Positions 29,146 to 37,699 of a stretch of DNA of 64,000 bases are shown in pieces. The DNA is taken from NCBI RefSeq assembly GCF_015207985.1, contig NZ_JADEVV010000006.1, forward strand, positions 1 through 64,000, in the 5' to 3' direction. The first letter of the stretch is position 1; each line of letters opens with the position of its first letter. The position numbers and the translations under genes are program-made. The DNA comes from Synechocystis salina LEGE 00031. GTDB lineage: Bacteria; Cyanobacteriota; Cyanobacteriia; Cyanobacteriales; Microcystaceae. The notes under the pieces are model-generated. The model did not search any database, had not been told where the DNA came from, and saw only the letters and a list, made by a program, of their open reading frames with translations.

Positions 29146-30321
29146 ATGAAAATTTACCTCGATTACAGTGCCACCACTCCGCCCCGGCAAGAGGTAAAGG
29201 CCGCAGTGCAAAATTTTTTGGATCAAAGTTGGGGCAATCCCGCTAGTCTGCACCATTGGGGGAACCGGGCCGCCCTGGCCCTGGAAACCGCTCGCCTGCA
29301 AGTGGCCCAATTGCTCAACGCTGGCCACCCCGACAGTATCGTTTTTACCTCCGGTGGCACGGAAGCTAACCATCTGGCTCTGTTTGGGGTCACCCGCAAT
29401 TACCCCAGCCCCCAACATTTAATCATTTCCACTGTGGAACACTCGGCGATCGCCGCCCCGGTGCGATGGTTAGAAAACCAAGGTTGGCAAGTAACTCGCC
29501 TAGGGGTAAATGCCCAGGGTCGGGTCAATCCGGCCGCATTAGCCGAGGCCATCCAAAGCAATACGGTGCTAATTTCCGTCATCTATGGCCAAAGTGAAGT
29601 GGGCACCCTCCAACCCATCGAAGAATTGGGGCGCATTGCCCGACAACGACATATTCCCTTCCACACCGATGCAGTACAGGTGGCGGGGCGCTGTCCAGTG
29701 GACGTGAAACATTTACCGGTGGATCTCCTCTCCCTCTCCAGCCACAAACTCTACGGCATCCAAGGCGCTGGCGCTTTATACATCCATCCCGACCTGGCCA
29801 TTGGCCCTCTGCTCATGGGAGGCGGCCAAGAACAGGGTTTACGATCCGGAACTCCTCCCCTGCCGGCCATTGTTGGTTTGGGGATGGCCGCCGAGTTGGC
29901 CCAAGGGGAATTGGCCGAAGAAGTAGCCAGGCTACAAGCCCTGCGGGACCGTTGCTTTGACCTACTGGCCGATTGTGAATTTTTGACCCCCACTGGCGAT
30001 CGCCTTTATCGGTTGCCCCATCACGTTAGCTTTGTTGTCCAATCCCGTCTCCATTGCACTGCGGGGCTGACGGGAAAACAATTGGTGCGGGCTTTGAATC
30101 GGGAAGGCATTGCCATTAGTGCCGGGGCCGCCTGCAATTCCGGTAAACTCAATCCCAGTCCGGTACTGTTGGCCATGGGTTACCAAGAACAGCAGGCCCT
30201 AGCTGGCATTCGTCTCACCTTTGGCCGGGAAACCACCATGGCCGATATTGAGGTAACGGCCCGGACCATTAAAGAGGTTTTTGCCCAACTTTGTCCCCAG
30301 TTAACCGGCATCCAAGGTTAG
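29146..30321 (+). CDS. Cysteine desulfurase (NifS/IscS family)
   Basis: 391 residues. This PLP enzyme moves sulfur from cysteine to Fe-S scaffolds or other acceptors. It opens IYLDYSATTPP as in NifS/IscS. The PLP lysine is in SLSSHKLYGIQGAGALY. The substrate histidine region is STVEHSAI, and the active-site loop is ISAGAACNSGKLNPS with the persulfide cysteine. The GAACNSG form resembles group I enzymes. It is one of several desulfurases expected in such a genome. There is no isc/suf partner nearby. Confidence 0.93.
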   Translation: MKIYLDYSATTPPRQEVKAAVQNFLDQSWGNPASLHHWGNRAALALETARLQVAQLLNAGHPDSIVFTSGGTEANHLALFGVTRNYPSPQHLIISTVEHSAIAAPVRWLENQGWQVTRLGVNAQGRVNPAALAEAIQSNTVLISVIYGQSEVGTLQPIEELGRIARQRHIPFHTDAVQVAGRCPVDVKHLPVDLLSLSSHKLYGIQGAGALYIHPDLAIGPLLMGGGQEQGLRSGTPPLPAIVGLGMAAELAQGELAEEVARLQALRDRCFDLLADCEFLTPTGDRLYRLPHHVSFVVQSRLHCTAGLTGKQLVRALNREGIAISAGAACNSGKLNPSPVLLAMGYQEQQALAGIRLTFGRETTMADIEVTARTIKEVFAQLCPQLTGIQG

Positions 30322-30354
30322 GGCACTGACTGGATTAATTTGATTTCGACTAGA

Positions 30355-31557
30355 CTACGAAAAATAGTTACTGCCCCCGGCTTGGTAACTAGGCGCAAAG
30401 GCCAGTAAAAGGGGAAATTGCAACAGGGCCAAGTCAATTTGTTCTTCTGTTTCATCCACCAGGACCAAGGGCATTTGGCGATCGCCGACTAGTCTTTCTG
30501 CCCGCTGAATCAGAGCACTAGCAGATTCAAACAGGACAATGCCCCGCTCTGGGCCAAAATCACTGCGGGAAATACCCAAACAATCCTGTAAACCCCGTCG
30601 CCATTCCCCCAAGCGTTCCGGTGTGGCTGCCAAAATTAACGCCCGACAACGATCGCCGTAGAGTTGATTCAAAATGGCGATCGCCGCTGAACCCACCAAA
30701 ATATTTTGCAAACGACTGTCTAAACTGAGGATGGCCCCCCGGCCGCCCAGGGTAAATAACCAATTTTCAATCCGTTCTGCATGGATCGGCTCAAAGGTGC
30801 GACGTAATTGCCAAGGGGGACCGTAATAATCAGGGCGGGTGCGGTATTGCTCCAACAAAGCTTGGATTTGTCGTTTTTGGCTACTGAAACCCTGCTCTGC
30901 AAAACTCACCACGGGAGTGGTGTCGGCATTTTCAATAATCGCATCCCCATGGGTAGAGGAAGATTCCCAACTGTCCCCTACTCCCAATTCCAATTGGTCG
31001 GCGGCGGAAACTAAATCCTGCAAACTCCCCACCAAATAATCCTTAAAGCCCTGCACCCGGATAGCCAACTCCTGGGAAGCCCCAGCGAAGGTGGTACGCA
31101 TTTCCTGTTGAATCCGTTCCTGGCGCCGTTCTAACTTCTCAATTTCCTTTTCCAGGGCTGCTCTTTTTTGCACTAATTCCCTGGTGCCTTCTTCCACTAG
31201 CTGGGCCATTTCCCGTTGTAATTGCTGGAACTGCTGGCCATACCACTGGGCTTTTTCCCGTTGCAGAGCGGCAATTTCTTTTTCCAGGGTAGTCTTTTGG
31301 GCGGTTAAGTCACTCAACGCTAGGGGTTCGGCCTCCAATTGAGCTTCCACCACTGGAGCTATTTCTGCCACTTCCGCCACCATGGCATCCATCGGGGGCA
31401 ACTCCTCCGGGGGGGAAAGTTCCTCTGCCACTACCCCATCTCCTTCCCGATCTTGCTCCGGTTCATGGGCATCACCATCCTGGCCAACAGCCGCTGGGGT
31501 CAGCCAAGCATCAGAAGGAGTTTCTTCGGGAAAATTAGGATTCAATTCTGGGGTCAT
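30355..31557 (-). CDS. DUF3086 family cyanobacterial protein
   Basis: About 400 residues. The N-terminal quarter (1-90) is acidic and low-complexity, followed by a coiled coil (about 90-165, with Leu/Glu/Arg heptads). A globular C-terminal domain ends with VGDRQMPLVLVDETEEQIDLALLQFPLLLAF. The C-terminal domain is what I know as DUF3086, restricted to cyanobacteria and of unknown function. The start is the ATG at 31557. It overlaps the stop of the upstream DUF3119 gene as ATGA, so translation is probably coupled. A TTG nine codons upstream lacks this logic. Confidence 0.8.
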   Translation of the reverse strand: MTPELNPNFPEETPSDAWLTPAAVGQDGDAHEPEQDREGDGVVAEELSPPEELPPMDAMVAEVAEIAPVVEAQLEAEPLALSDLTAQKTTLEKEIAALQREKAQWYGQQFQQLQREMAQLVEEGTRELVQKRAALEKEIEKLERRQERIQQEMRTTFAGASQELAIRVQGFKDYLVGSLQDLVSAADQLELGVGDSWESSSTHGDAIIENADTTPVVSFAEQGFSSQKRQIQALLEQYRTRPDYYGPPWQLRRTFEPIHAERIENWLFTLGGRGAILSLDSRLQNILVGSAAIAILNQLYGDRCRALILAATPERLGEWRRGLQDCLGISRSDFGPERGIVLFESASALIQRAERLVGDRQMPLVLVDETEEQIDLALLQFPLLLAFAPSYQAGGSNYFS

Positions 31558-31952
31558 TCCGGACGTAGGGACTGGAGGGGACAATGGCGCTCAAGACAAG
31601 CCTTGAGGGTGCCGGGGTCAAAGATAATCGGCAAAAAATGGATGCTCTTGACCTCTTTAAAATAAAACAAAATGGGAGCGGGTTCCCAAAAGATTCGCCA
31701 GTTTTGCCACTCTGTGTAAGGGAAAGAGCGAATTAGCTTGCTCCCACGGTACACTTCCAACGCAGTGGCCGTAAAGCTGAGTTTGATGATGGCGGTTTGC
31801 ACCATTAAAAAAACACCAAACACGGCGATCGCCAGGCCGACCCACATCTGCAAAAAGAAGACCGGTATGGCCCCAAACAGCAGTACGAGGGGAATGACAA
31901 AGCTGGGTTCTAAGTCGGTGCGGGCTTGGCTCTGGATGGGGGTGCTGGCCAT
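31554..31952 (-). CDS. DUF3119 family membrane protein
   Basis: 132 residues. Two close membrane segments (about 18-55) are followed by a PH-like domain with ALEVYRGSKLIRSFPYTEWQNWRIFWEPAPILFYFKE, read in blocks, and HFLPIIFDP. This is the DUF3119 pattern, found in cyanobacteria and plastid-bearing plants. Its stop codon overlaps the DUF3086 start as ATGA. The two families recur next to each other, which suggests a shared membrane-associated complex; that is inference. Confidence 0.8.
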   Translation of the reverse strand: MASTPIQSQARTDLEPSFVIPLVLLFGAIPVFFLQMWVGLAIAVFGVFLMVQTAIIKLSFTATALEVYRGSKLIRSFPYTEWQNWRIFWEPAPILFYFKEVKSIHFLPIIFDPGTLKACLERHCPLQSLRPE

Positions 31953-32043
31953 AGGAATTGTGCTTGGTGACGAATGTTTGCGGGCAAAGGCAAAAACGCC
32001 GAACAGTTAGGGATTTTTCCCAACCTTTAACGGCGGAAAAATT

Positions 32044-32349
32044 TTAAAAATTCTTACTTTGATATTCTTCCAACAGGGTCAGCAAACGGTTAACCATGGT
32101 GCTAGATAGGGCATCCAGTAGGGAAATGTTGACCTTGCCCCCACCGATCGCCACGGACAAATCCTTCAGAGCGCTTTCTACTGTGGCCCGGCTTAGTTCA
32201 TCCTTCTCCAACAGGGGATAAACCCTTTCGGCCAGGGGAATATGCAAATGGGCTTCCGCCAAAAATAGATTCCACTTGGCCACATCAATGGCAATTTGTT
32301 CACCAATGTCAGCGGCGAGGGCTTCAATTTCTGGGGTGGTTGAGCTCAT
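32044..32349 (-). CDS. DUF3181 family small cyanobacterial protein
   Basis: 101 residues from the ATG at 32349 (MSSTTPEIEALAADIGEQIAI). The TTG two codons earlier is less likely. The protein is soluble and helical, with EIEALAADIGEQIAIDVAKWNLFL and ERVYPLLEKDEL motifs that I associate with DUF3181, a cyanobacterial family of unknown function. It has its own spacing from both neighbours and no obvious operon partner. Confidence 0.78.
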   Translation of the reverse strand: MSSTTPEIEALAADIGEQIAIDVAKWNLFLAEAHLHIPLAERVYPLLEKDELSRATVESALKDLSVAIGGGKVNISLLDALSSTMVNRLLTLLEEYQSKNF

Positions 32350-32478
32350 GGTCAATGGGGAGGGGATGGGGTTGACGGGGCAAACTTAAGGGAGCATTGC
32401 CGGTATCTAGCAATTAACTTCATGTTGCCACTCCCCCCATGGTAGATCACAACCCTAAGAACCTGGGGCAACGACCAT

Positions 32479-33813
32479 TTACCCAGGCACTTCTAACTTG
32501 GCCGGATTACCCCGGGCCAATTTTGCTCCATAGCGTTGACTCACCCCGGCGATCGCCGCGAGGAAAATCCAGCCCAGCACATTATTGCGCATATCAAAAA
32601 TGGTGACATCGAATAGGTTGTACAAACAAAGGGCGGCAAAGGCAATGCCATAGGACAGCAGTAATAAATGTTGGGACTGACGGCGAAAACCACGACAACG
32701 ACCAAGGTTGATCAATAGCATCATGCCCTGGGCCAGAATGAAACCCACTGCTCCCAACATCAAGCCAGTACCAATCAAGCCCGTTTCCCCCAACAGCATC
32801 AGCACCAAGTTATGGGGATGGCCAATCCAAACGTTCATGGCGGCTTGGTACAGGGGGGTAAAATTTCTCAAGCCCTGGCCAAAAATGGGTTGATCGAGGA
32901 ACATATCCCAACTAAATTGCCACTGGGTACTCCTGAGGGCCGTTCTGTAACGGTCCGGGTAAAGTTCATCCGACAATCTGCCCCAAAAATATTTAGGCAC
33001 TATCATTCGCAATGGTTCTTTGCCGAAGGGGCCAAAGGATGCCCATAACACCATGGCAGTCGCTCCCCCGGCCAAGGCCACTAACCAGTACCAACTTAAA
33101 TAGATGGCGTAGGCAATGCCAATTAGTAACCCAATGCCCCAAGCACTGCGGGAACCGGTCAACACCAAGGCGATCGCCTCTAGGATGCAAGCAAGCAAGA
33201 GGGCCCACACCAGGGGAGGAGGATTAAGGCGGTTACTGGGGGCGGTGAAATGCCAGCGGCGGATGCATTGGATTAATAGCCCCAGGCTGAGGGGAAACAC
33301 CATCAATAACCAAGCGGAAAATAGGTTGGCATACATTAATAAGGATGACATCCGACCTTCCGGTCTGCCTCCGGCCACTAGGTTGGTGCCGATCGCCGCT
33401 AACCAATCGGGGGTGGCCCAGTTGCCATAGATTTGCCCAAAGCCAAGGATGACTAATACTACGGTGTTGGCGGTCAGTAGCCAGGCTAAGTTATTCAGTT
33501 GCTTAAATTGGCAAATTACCTGACTGAAGGCCAGAAAAACGATGAAGTAGGGTACAAAGTTGGCCAGTCCCAACAGGGCTTCCCCCCGGTCATGGGCGGT
33601 GAAGGTGGTCAACAAAAACCACAGGGTCAGGGCAGTCCACACTTTGGCCAGGGGTAGGCTTGCTAATTTTTTACCATGGAAAAACCAGGGGCTCAGGCTA
33701 GCAAACAGCAGTGGCAGTAACCCCGCTACGGCGTTGAAGGGCAGTAGGGTTAACCCCACAGAGACCGCTAGTTGTTCTTTCTTTAAGAGATGGGAAGGGA
33801 TTTTCAACTGCAA
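32479..33813 (-). CDS. O-antigen ligase/polymerase-like (Wzy_C) membrane protein
   Basis: 444 residues with eleven or twelve membrane segments. A large extracytoplasmic loop (about 270-320) contains RTALRSTQWQFSWDMFLDQPIFGQGLRNF and IGHPHNLVLMLLGETGL, the Wzy_C signatures. In cyanobacteria this superfamily includes O-antigen ligases, polymerases and IctB-type proteins. Which one applies here is not clear. No ATG is available near the N-terminus. The start is a TTG at 33813, or one at 33807 which sits better behind GGGAG. Confidence 0.82.
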   Translation of the reverse strand: MQLKIPSHLLKKEQLAVSVGLTLLPFNAVAGLLPLLFASLSPWFFHGKKLASLPLAKVWTALTLWFLLTTFTAHDRGEALLGLANFVPYFIVFLAFSQVICQFKQLNNLAWLLTANTVVLVILGFGQIYGNWATPDWLAAIGTNLVAGGRPEGRMSSLLMYANLFSAWLLMVFPLSLGLLIQCIRRWHFTAPSNRLNPPPLVWALLLACILEAIALVLTGSRSAWGIGLLIGIAYAIYLSWYWLVALAGGATAMVLWASFGPFGKEPLRMIVPKYFWGRLSDELYPDRYRTALRSTQWQFSWDMFLDQPIFGQGLRNFTPLYQAAMNVWIGHPHNLVLMLLGETGLIGTGLMLGAVGFILAQGMMLLINLGRCRGFRRQSQHLLLLSYGIAFAALCLYNLFDVTIFDMRNNVLGWIFLAAIAGVSQRYGAKLARGNPAKLEVPG

Positions 33814-33891
33814 CTCCCAAAATTACCACTCCCCATATTATCCCCAGGCGATCGCCTTCCGCATTGACCCTCCGTCTGATTGGTAGTCAAG

Positions 33892-34905
33892 CTACTTGGC
33901 AACCTCAACCTTCAATATGTTTTTGACTTGATAAAGTCTTTGCATCAGGGTTTCGTTAGCATGTTCTGGATATCTCTCAACTACAAAATCAATAAAATCT
34001 TGTACAGTACAGGGCTGATCAAATCCTCCCATCCAACTATGGAACTCTTGATGGATGATTGAATCAATAGTGATCAAGTTATCTACAACCGAGGCTAGAT
34101 GGGGATAACCTTTGACAGAATAAAGGTGGTGAGCTGTCAGAATCATTTGATTGATACTATTCGGCTTGATTAGTTTTATCTGACAAGTTTTTTTATTTCT
34201 TTTCTTAGCTCTAATTTTTGCATTCTCAATTTTCCTGGAGATATTTTTTGTATCGTTATCAAGAGCTTGTAATGCTTTTTCTATTTCAACTGTGATAGTA
34301 CGGCATTTGCTTCTTCTCGCTTTATCTTTGAGGGTTTGACTGATTTCACGAGAAACGATCACACAACCTTTACCAGAGAACCATAGTTGTTGTCCCTGTT
34401 TCTGCTTTTTGGGGTTATGAAAGTTCCTTTCGACGTAATCAATGTCAATCTCTAGTGGGCTATTCTGCCTTAAATATTCAAGAGTTCTTTTAATAGTCTG
34501 TCCATTAGTCTCCAAGATACGTCGTAGGCATTGCTTATGAACAAAATTACGACCGTTAACCTGAACGATTTTATCTTGGGGCTCAGAAAATTCCTCTTGG
34601 ATAATTCTTTGAGCCAAAGCGTGTTTCAGCCTATTTGAATTTTGAGTAATGAAATCTTTAATACGATGTACGAAACCAAGACTACCGTGGGCATCAAGGT
34701 AGTAAGCTATTTCAAGAGCCCCTTTATCAGAGAATTTTTTCATTCCCAAAGATGGTCTAATAACGATATAGTCCTTTCCTTCTACTAAATCCCATTCGTC
34801 ATCGGGGTCTGAGTCAAAAAACTCAATAATGTCTAACAGTTTTTGATGACTAATATCAAGTGCCTTAGCTAATTCTTCCTCAGAAATAGTAAATTTTATA
34901 GGCAT
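33892..34905 (-). CDS. HNH endonuclease-like protein with duplicated N-terminal module
   Basis: 337 residues. The C-terminal part carries an HNH-type signature: LTAHHLYSVKGYPHLASVVDN with H259/H260 and N276, then IIHQEFHSWMGG with H285 and H289, and a phage-HNH-like tail TVQDFIDFVVERYPE. The CxxC zinc pairs of some HNH proteins are absent. The N-terminal 200 residues contain two similar modules, KDYIVIRPSLGMKKFSDKGAL (about 44-64) and IDYVERNFHNP...LWFSGKGCV (about 155-182), reminiscent of phage antirepressor or KilA-type domains. A basic linker (about 220-240) joins the halves. It lies 14 bases after a J-domain gene, and both are AT-richer than the surroundings. Its role is unknown; defence or a mobile element is plausible. 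Confidence 0.7.
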   Translation of the reverse strand: MPIKFTISEEELAKALDISHQKLLDIIEFFDSDPDDEWDLVEGKDYIVIRPSLGMKKFSDKGALEIAYYLDAHGSLGFVHRIKDFITQNSNRLKHALAQRIIQEEFSEPQDKIVQVNGRNFVHKQCLRRILETNGQTIKRTLEYLRQNSPLEIDIDYVERNFHNPKKQKQGQQLWFSGKGCVIVSREISQTLKDKARRSKCRTITVEIEKALQALDNDTKNISRKIENAKIRAKKRNKKTCQIKLIKPNSINQMILTAHHLYSVKGYPHLASVVDNLITIDSIIHQEFHSWMGGFDQPCTVQDFIDFVVERYPEHANETLMQRLYQVKNILKVEVAK

Positions 34906-34919
34906 AGCGCTGATCCTGT

Positions 34920-35486
34920 CTATTTGAAGGTGTTCGGATTGATGGAACGATACATTTGATTGATGCGGTCGAAAACTTTAGCATTCCCTGTTTGAGGATT
35001 GTCGGGATGATAAACCTTAGATAGTTGTCGGTAGGCACTTTTGATCTGTTCTTCTGTTGCTGTGGTGCCATCTAGACCAAATACTTGCCAGGGTTTGAAA
35101 TACTTAAATATATTTATGCCGTTTATGCAATCCTCCCCAGTTTCTCCCACCTCGTTTGGCAAGATACCAACAAAGTCTCGGTATAGCTTTTCCCAAGAAT
35201 CTTTTTTGCTGAAATTTAGCTCCATATCCCGTGTAGCTAGTTGAAACTCACCAGATTCTTTCAATTCATCAGTGTTAGATACGGCAAAGTATTTGTAGAC
35301 TGCTTCCTTAACTTCACTCAACTTCAGGGCAGGGACTTTCTTCGGTTTCTTGGGAGTCGTTTTTGCTTTAGCTTTAGGCTTTTTCTGGGCAAGGACAAAC
35401 TCCGCAAATTGCTCTAGGTGCCCGGCATCATAGCCATGCAGGGAAACTAGTCTCTCTATTTCCTTTCTGATGCCATCAGTGACCAT
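34920..35486 (-). CDS. J-domain protein with C-terminal J domain
   Basis: 188 residues. The J domain is at the C-terminus (about 130-188): PWQVFGLDGTTATEEQIKSAY, then RQLSKVYHPDNPQTG with HPD at 160-162. The N-terminal 30 residues are helical, followed by a Lys/Pro/Ala low-complexity linker (35-55) and a region of unknown fold (56-128). No zinc fingers or DnaJ client-binding domains are present. Such proteins recruit Hsp70 to a specific partner. The ATG has GAGGGAAAG upstream. It is the first gene of a two-gene unit with the HNH-like gene. Confidence 0.8.
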   Translation of the reverse strand: MVTDGIRKEIERLVSLHGYDAGHLEQFAEFVLAQKKPKAKAKTTPKKPKKVPALKLSEVKEAVYKYFAVSNTDELKESGEFQLATRDMELNFSKKDSWEKLYRDFVGILPNEVGETGEDCINGINIFKYFKPWQVFGLDGTTATEEQIKSAYRQLSKVYHPDNPQTGNAKVFDRINQMYRSINPNTFK

Positions 35487-35711
35487 GCACTTTCCCTCAG
35501 TAGCAGATTACTTTAATAATAAATGCTAATTGAAAATTCGTATGTATGCTTAGGACGAGATTCTACCAGATTATGGATCTACTCTGCTAAATCTGCTTAA
35601 AGTTTTTTAAACTACAAGGTCATAATGCCTGTAGTCTTGTGGCGATGGGCGTAAAAGCAGTCTAACCAAACCTTGGTGAGGTGTATCGTGGGGGGCTGTT
35701 AGAAACTCTGT
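35487..35711. other. Spacer upstream of the J-domain operon
   Basis: 225 bases with no convincing gene. The half next to the J-domain gene is AT-rich and must hold its promoter. No terminator-like hairpin was recognised, and no direct repeats mark an insertion boundary. Confidence 0.3.
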
Positions 35712-36824
35712 TTATTCCAAAAGGCGATCGCGGCAGAAGGCGAGGGTGCTGTAGAGATGGAAAGCCTTATCCCAATTAGTATCTTCCCGGCGGAGAAAAG
35801 GAATGTGGGGGTCCACTGATTTGAGTAATTCCTGAAAATCTAGGGCCGTTTCCGCAAACGCATTGAACTCCTTCCAAGCTGGTTTATCCGCTAAATTTGT
35901 CTGCCAGATGTGGCTCAGTTGTTGCCATTGTTGATGGGCCGTACCCTGTTGCCCATGGACAGATTTTTCATCATCTAGGCTAATGCCCTGGTTAAACTCG
36001 TAAATTTGGTCGCAAAAACGCAGAATTGTTTGGTGTTGCGGTAAATGTAAATCACAAATGTGGGCGTAATCTAAAATTTCCGTTTTGCGCTGGATTTTGC
36101 CCCGCACATTCACATCCACACATTCCTCAAAAATGGGCAATAAACCCTCCACCGTTTGACTGACATCTTGCCAAGTAAAGCTAAAAGTCCCCTCCTCCTC
36201 CCGACTAATGCGATAGGTAACCGTGACCACGGGGGACAAACTTTCAATGCGGAAAACGGGGAAAACTTTTAGGGCCAAAATGTCAGCTAAAGCCACAGAA
36301 AAGCTAGGAATGGCCGCCGCCTGACATTGCTGATGGTAATAGTTCAACTCTCCGATCGCCCCAGTGCGATAGAGCCGCCAAGCCCGACTGGGTAACTGGA
36401 GCCGAGCCGTGTAGGGGTCCATGGCCATGATTTTGCCAAACTGTATTGCCTTGGCTTGTTTTTCCGCAAGGGGCACCGGTTCCAGCACAAAAATTCCCGC
36501 CGACTGGGCCTCCGGATCTGCCTTGGCCTCCTCAATGGCCGCCTGTTGTTCCGCCAGGGATTGGGCTGTTTCCGCTTGACGATGGGTATCAATGCGACCC
36601 AGCCCCGCCCTAATTTTGGCCACCAGTTGGGGACTGTGACTAATGACCAACAATTGCCGAAATTTTTCCTCCGCCCCGTTTAAATTTCCCTGGGCTTCCA
36701 GCAGGCGAGCTTGGTAATAGGCCGTCATCGGGTTTTCCCAACTCTCCCCCTCCATCGCGGCCAACAGTTGTTCTGCTGTGGCCAGGTCGTGGCTGTCAAT
36801 GGCGTCGGCAATGGCTTTATACAT
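35712..36824 (-). CDS. Cyanobacterial TPR-like protein of unknown function
   Basis: 370 residues, soluble. The N-terminal 90 residues form TPR-like helical pairs (ATAEQLLAAMEGESWENPMTAYYQARLLEAQGNLNGAEEKFRQLL, read in blocks). A Gln/Glu/Ala-rich helix follows (about 90-125), then a mixed domain of about 240 residues that I cannot assign. The ATG at 36824 is clear. It runs in the same direction as and just downstream of rsmE (21 bases between rsmE stop and this start), so the two may be co-transcribed. Confidence 0.65.
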   Translation of the reverse strand: MYKAIADAIDSHDLATAEQLLAAMEGESWENPMTAYYQARLLEAQGNLNGAEEKFRQLLVISHSPQLVAKIRAGLGRIDTHRQAETAQSLAEQQAAIEEAKADPEAQSAGIFVLEPVPLAEKQAKAIQFGKIMAMDPYTARLQLPSRAWRLYRTGAIGELNYYHQQCQAAAIPSFSVALADILALKVFPVFRIESLSPVVTVTYRISREEEGTFSFTWQDVSQTVEGLLPIFEECVDVNVRGKIQRKTEILDYAHICDLHLPQHQTILRFCDQIYEFNQGISLDDEKSVHGQQGTAHQQWQQLSHIWQTNLADKPAWKEFNAFAETALDFQELLKSVDPHIPFLRREDTNWDKAFHLYSTLAFCRDRLLE

Positions 36825-36845
36825 AGGGAAACAGGCCGAAAAATA

Positions 36846-37568
36846 TTAGGTTTCCAACAGAGCAGTAAGCTGGGCTAGGGCTACGGTGGGGGCTGTCACC
36901 GCCCGCAAAATCCGTTTACCGAGGGATACGGGCTGAAACCCTTTGGCGATCGCCAGGGCGATTTCCTGATCCGTCCATCCCCCCTCTGGGCCAGTGGCCA
37001 ACACCATTTGGGCCGGCAAACCACTCTGTTTCAAGTATGCCCCAAGCATAGGGCTATTTCTACGGGTCACACAGAGCAAAGCCAGGGTTTCTGGCCCCGT
37101 AACCTCTTCGACAAATTGACCAAACGTTAATGGAGGAGCCACCGGGGGTAACCATTGCCGCTCCGACTGTTCCGCCGCTTCTGTGACAATGCGTTGCCAA
37201 CGCTCAAGTTTGTTTGGACTGGGCTTTAGCAGGGTGCGTTCCGTCAACAAAGGTTGAAACGCTGTGGCTCCCAACTCCGTACAGGGGCGAATAATTTCCT
37301 CAAACCCACTGCCCTTGGGCAAGGCGATCGCCAAAGTCACCGCCAGGGGTAATTCATTCTGCTCACTGACCGCTTCTAATAATTGGGCTGTGCCATCATC
37401 CAAATCATTTAACTGGGCCCGCCATACTCCGCCACCACCATCCAACACCATGAAGCCATCACCCCTTTGCAGTCGCAATACCCGCTGGAGATAATGCCGC
37501 TGGGAAGCAGTCAGCATAACTGTAGCATCAGTAATTTGCTCTGGGGCAACAACCAAACGGTAGGCCAT
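36846..37568 (-). CDS. rsmE: 16S rRNA (uracil1498-N3)-methyltransferase RsmE
   Basis: 240 residues from the ATG at 37568 (MAYRLVVAPEQITDATVMLT); the frame extends further upstream from a TTG without family support. A PUA-like N-terminal domain with QRHYLQRVLRLQRGDGF is followed by a SPOUT methyltransferase domain with LVLATGPEGGWTDQEIALA and SLGKRILRAVTAPTVAL, the SAM-binding knot. It methylates U1498 of 16S rRNA. It is divergent from rsmA, another 16S rRNA methyltransferase, with 131 bases between them. Confidence 0.92.
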   Translation of the reverse strand: MAYRLVVAPEQITDATVMLTASQRHYLQRVLRLQRGDGFMVLDGGGGVWRAQLNDLDDGTAQLLEAVSEQNELPLAVTLAIALPKGSGFEEIIRPCTELGATAFQPLLTERTLLKPSPNKLERWQRIVTEAAEQSERQWLPPVAPPLTFGQFVEEVTGPETLALLCVTRRNSPMLGAYLKQSGLPAQMVLATGPEGGWTDQEIALAIAKGFQPVSLGKRILRAVTAPTVALAQLTALLET

Positions 37569-37699
37569 AGGACAGTAATTGAGGAATTTTTCCCCGCTAA
37601 AATCAATCCCCAAACGAGGGTGGAGGATAGGACAAATTGTACAATGGGCTTCTGGCATTGCCTCCCCAGGGCACTGACCCAAGCACTAAGCAAAATTTT

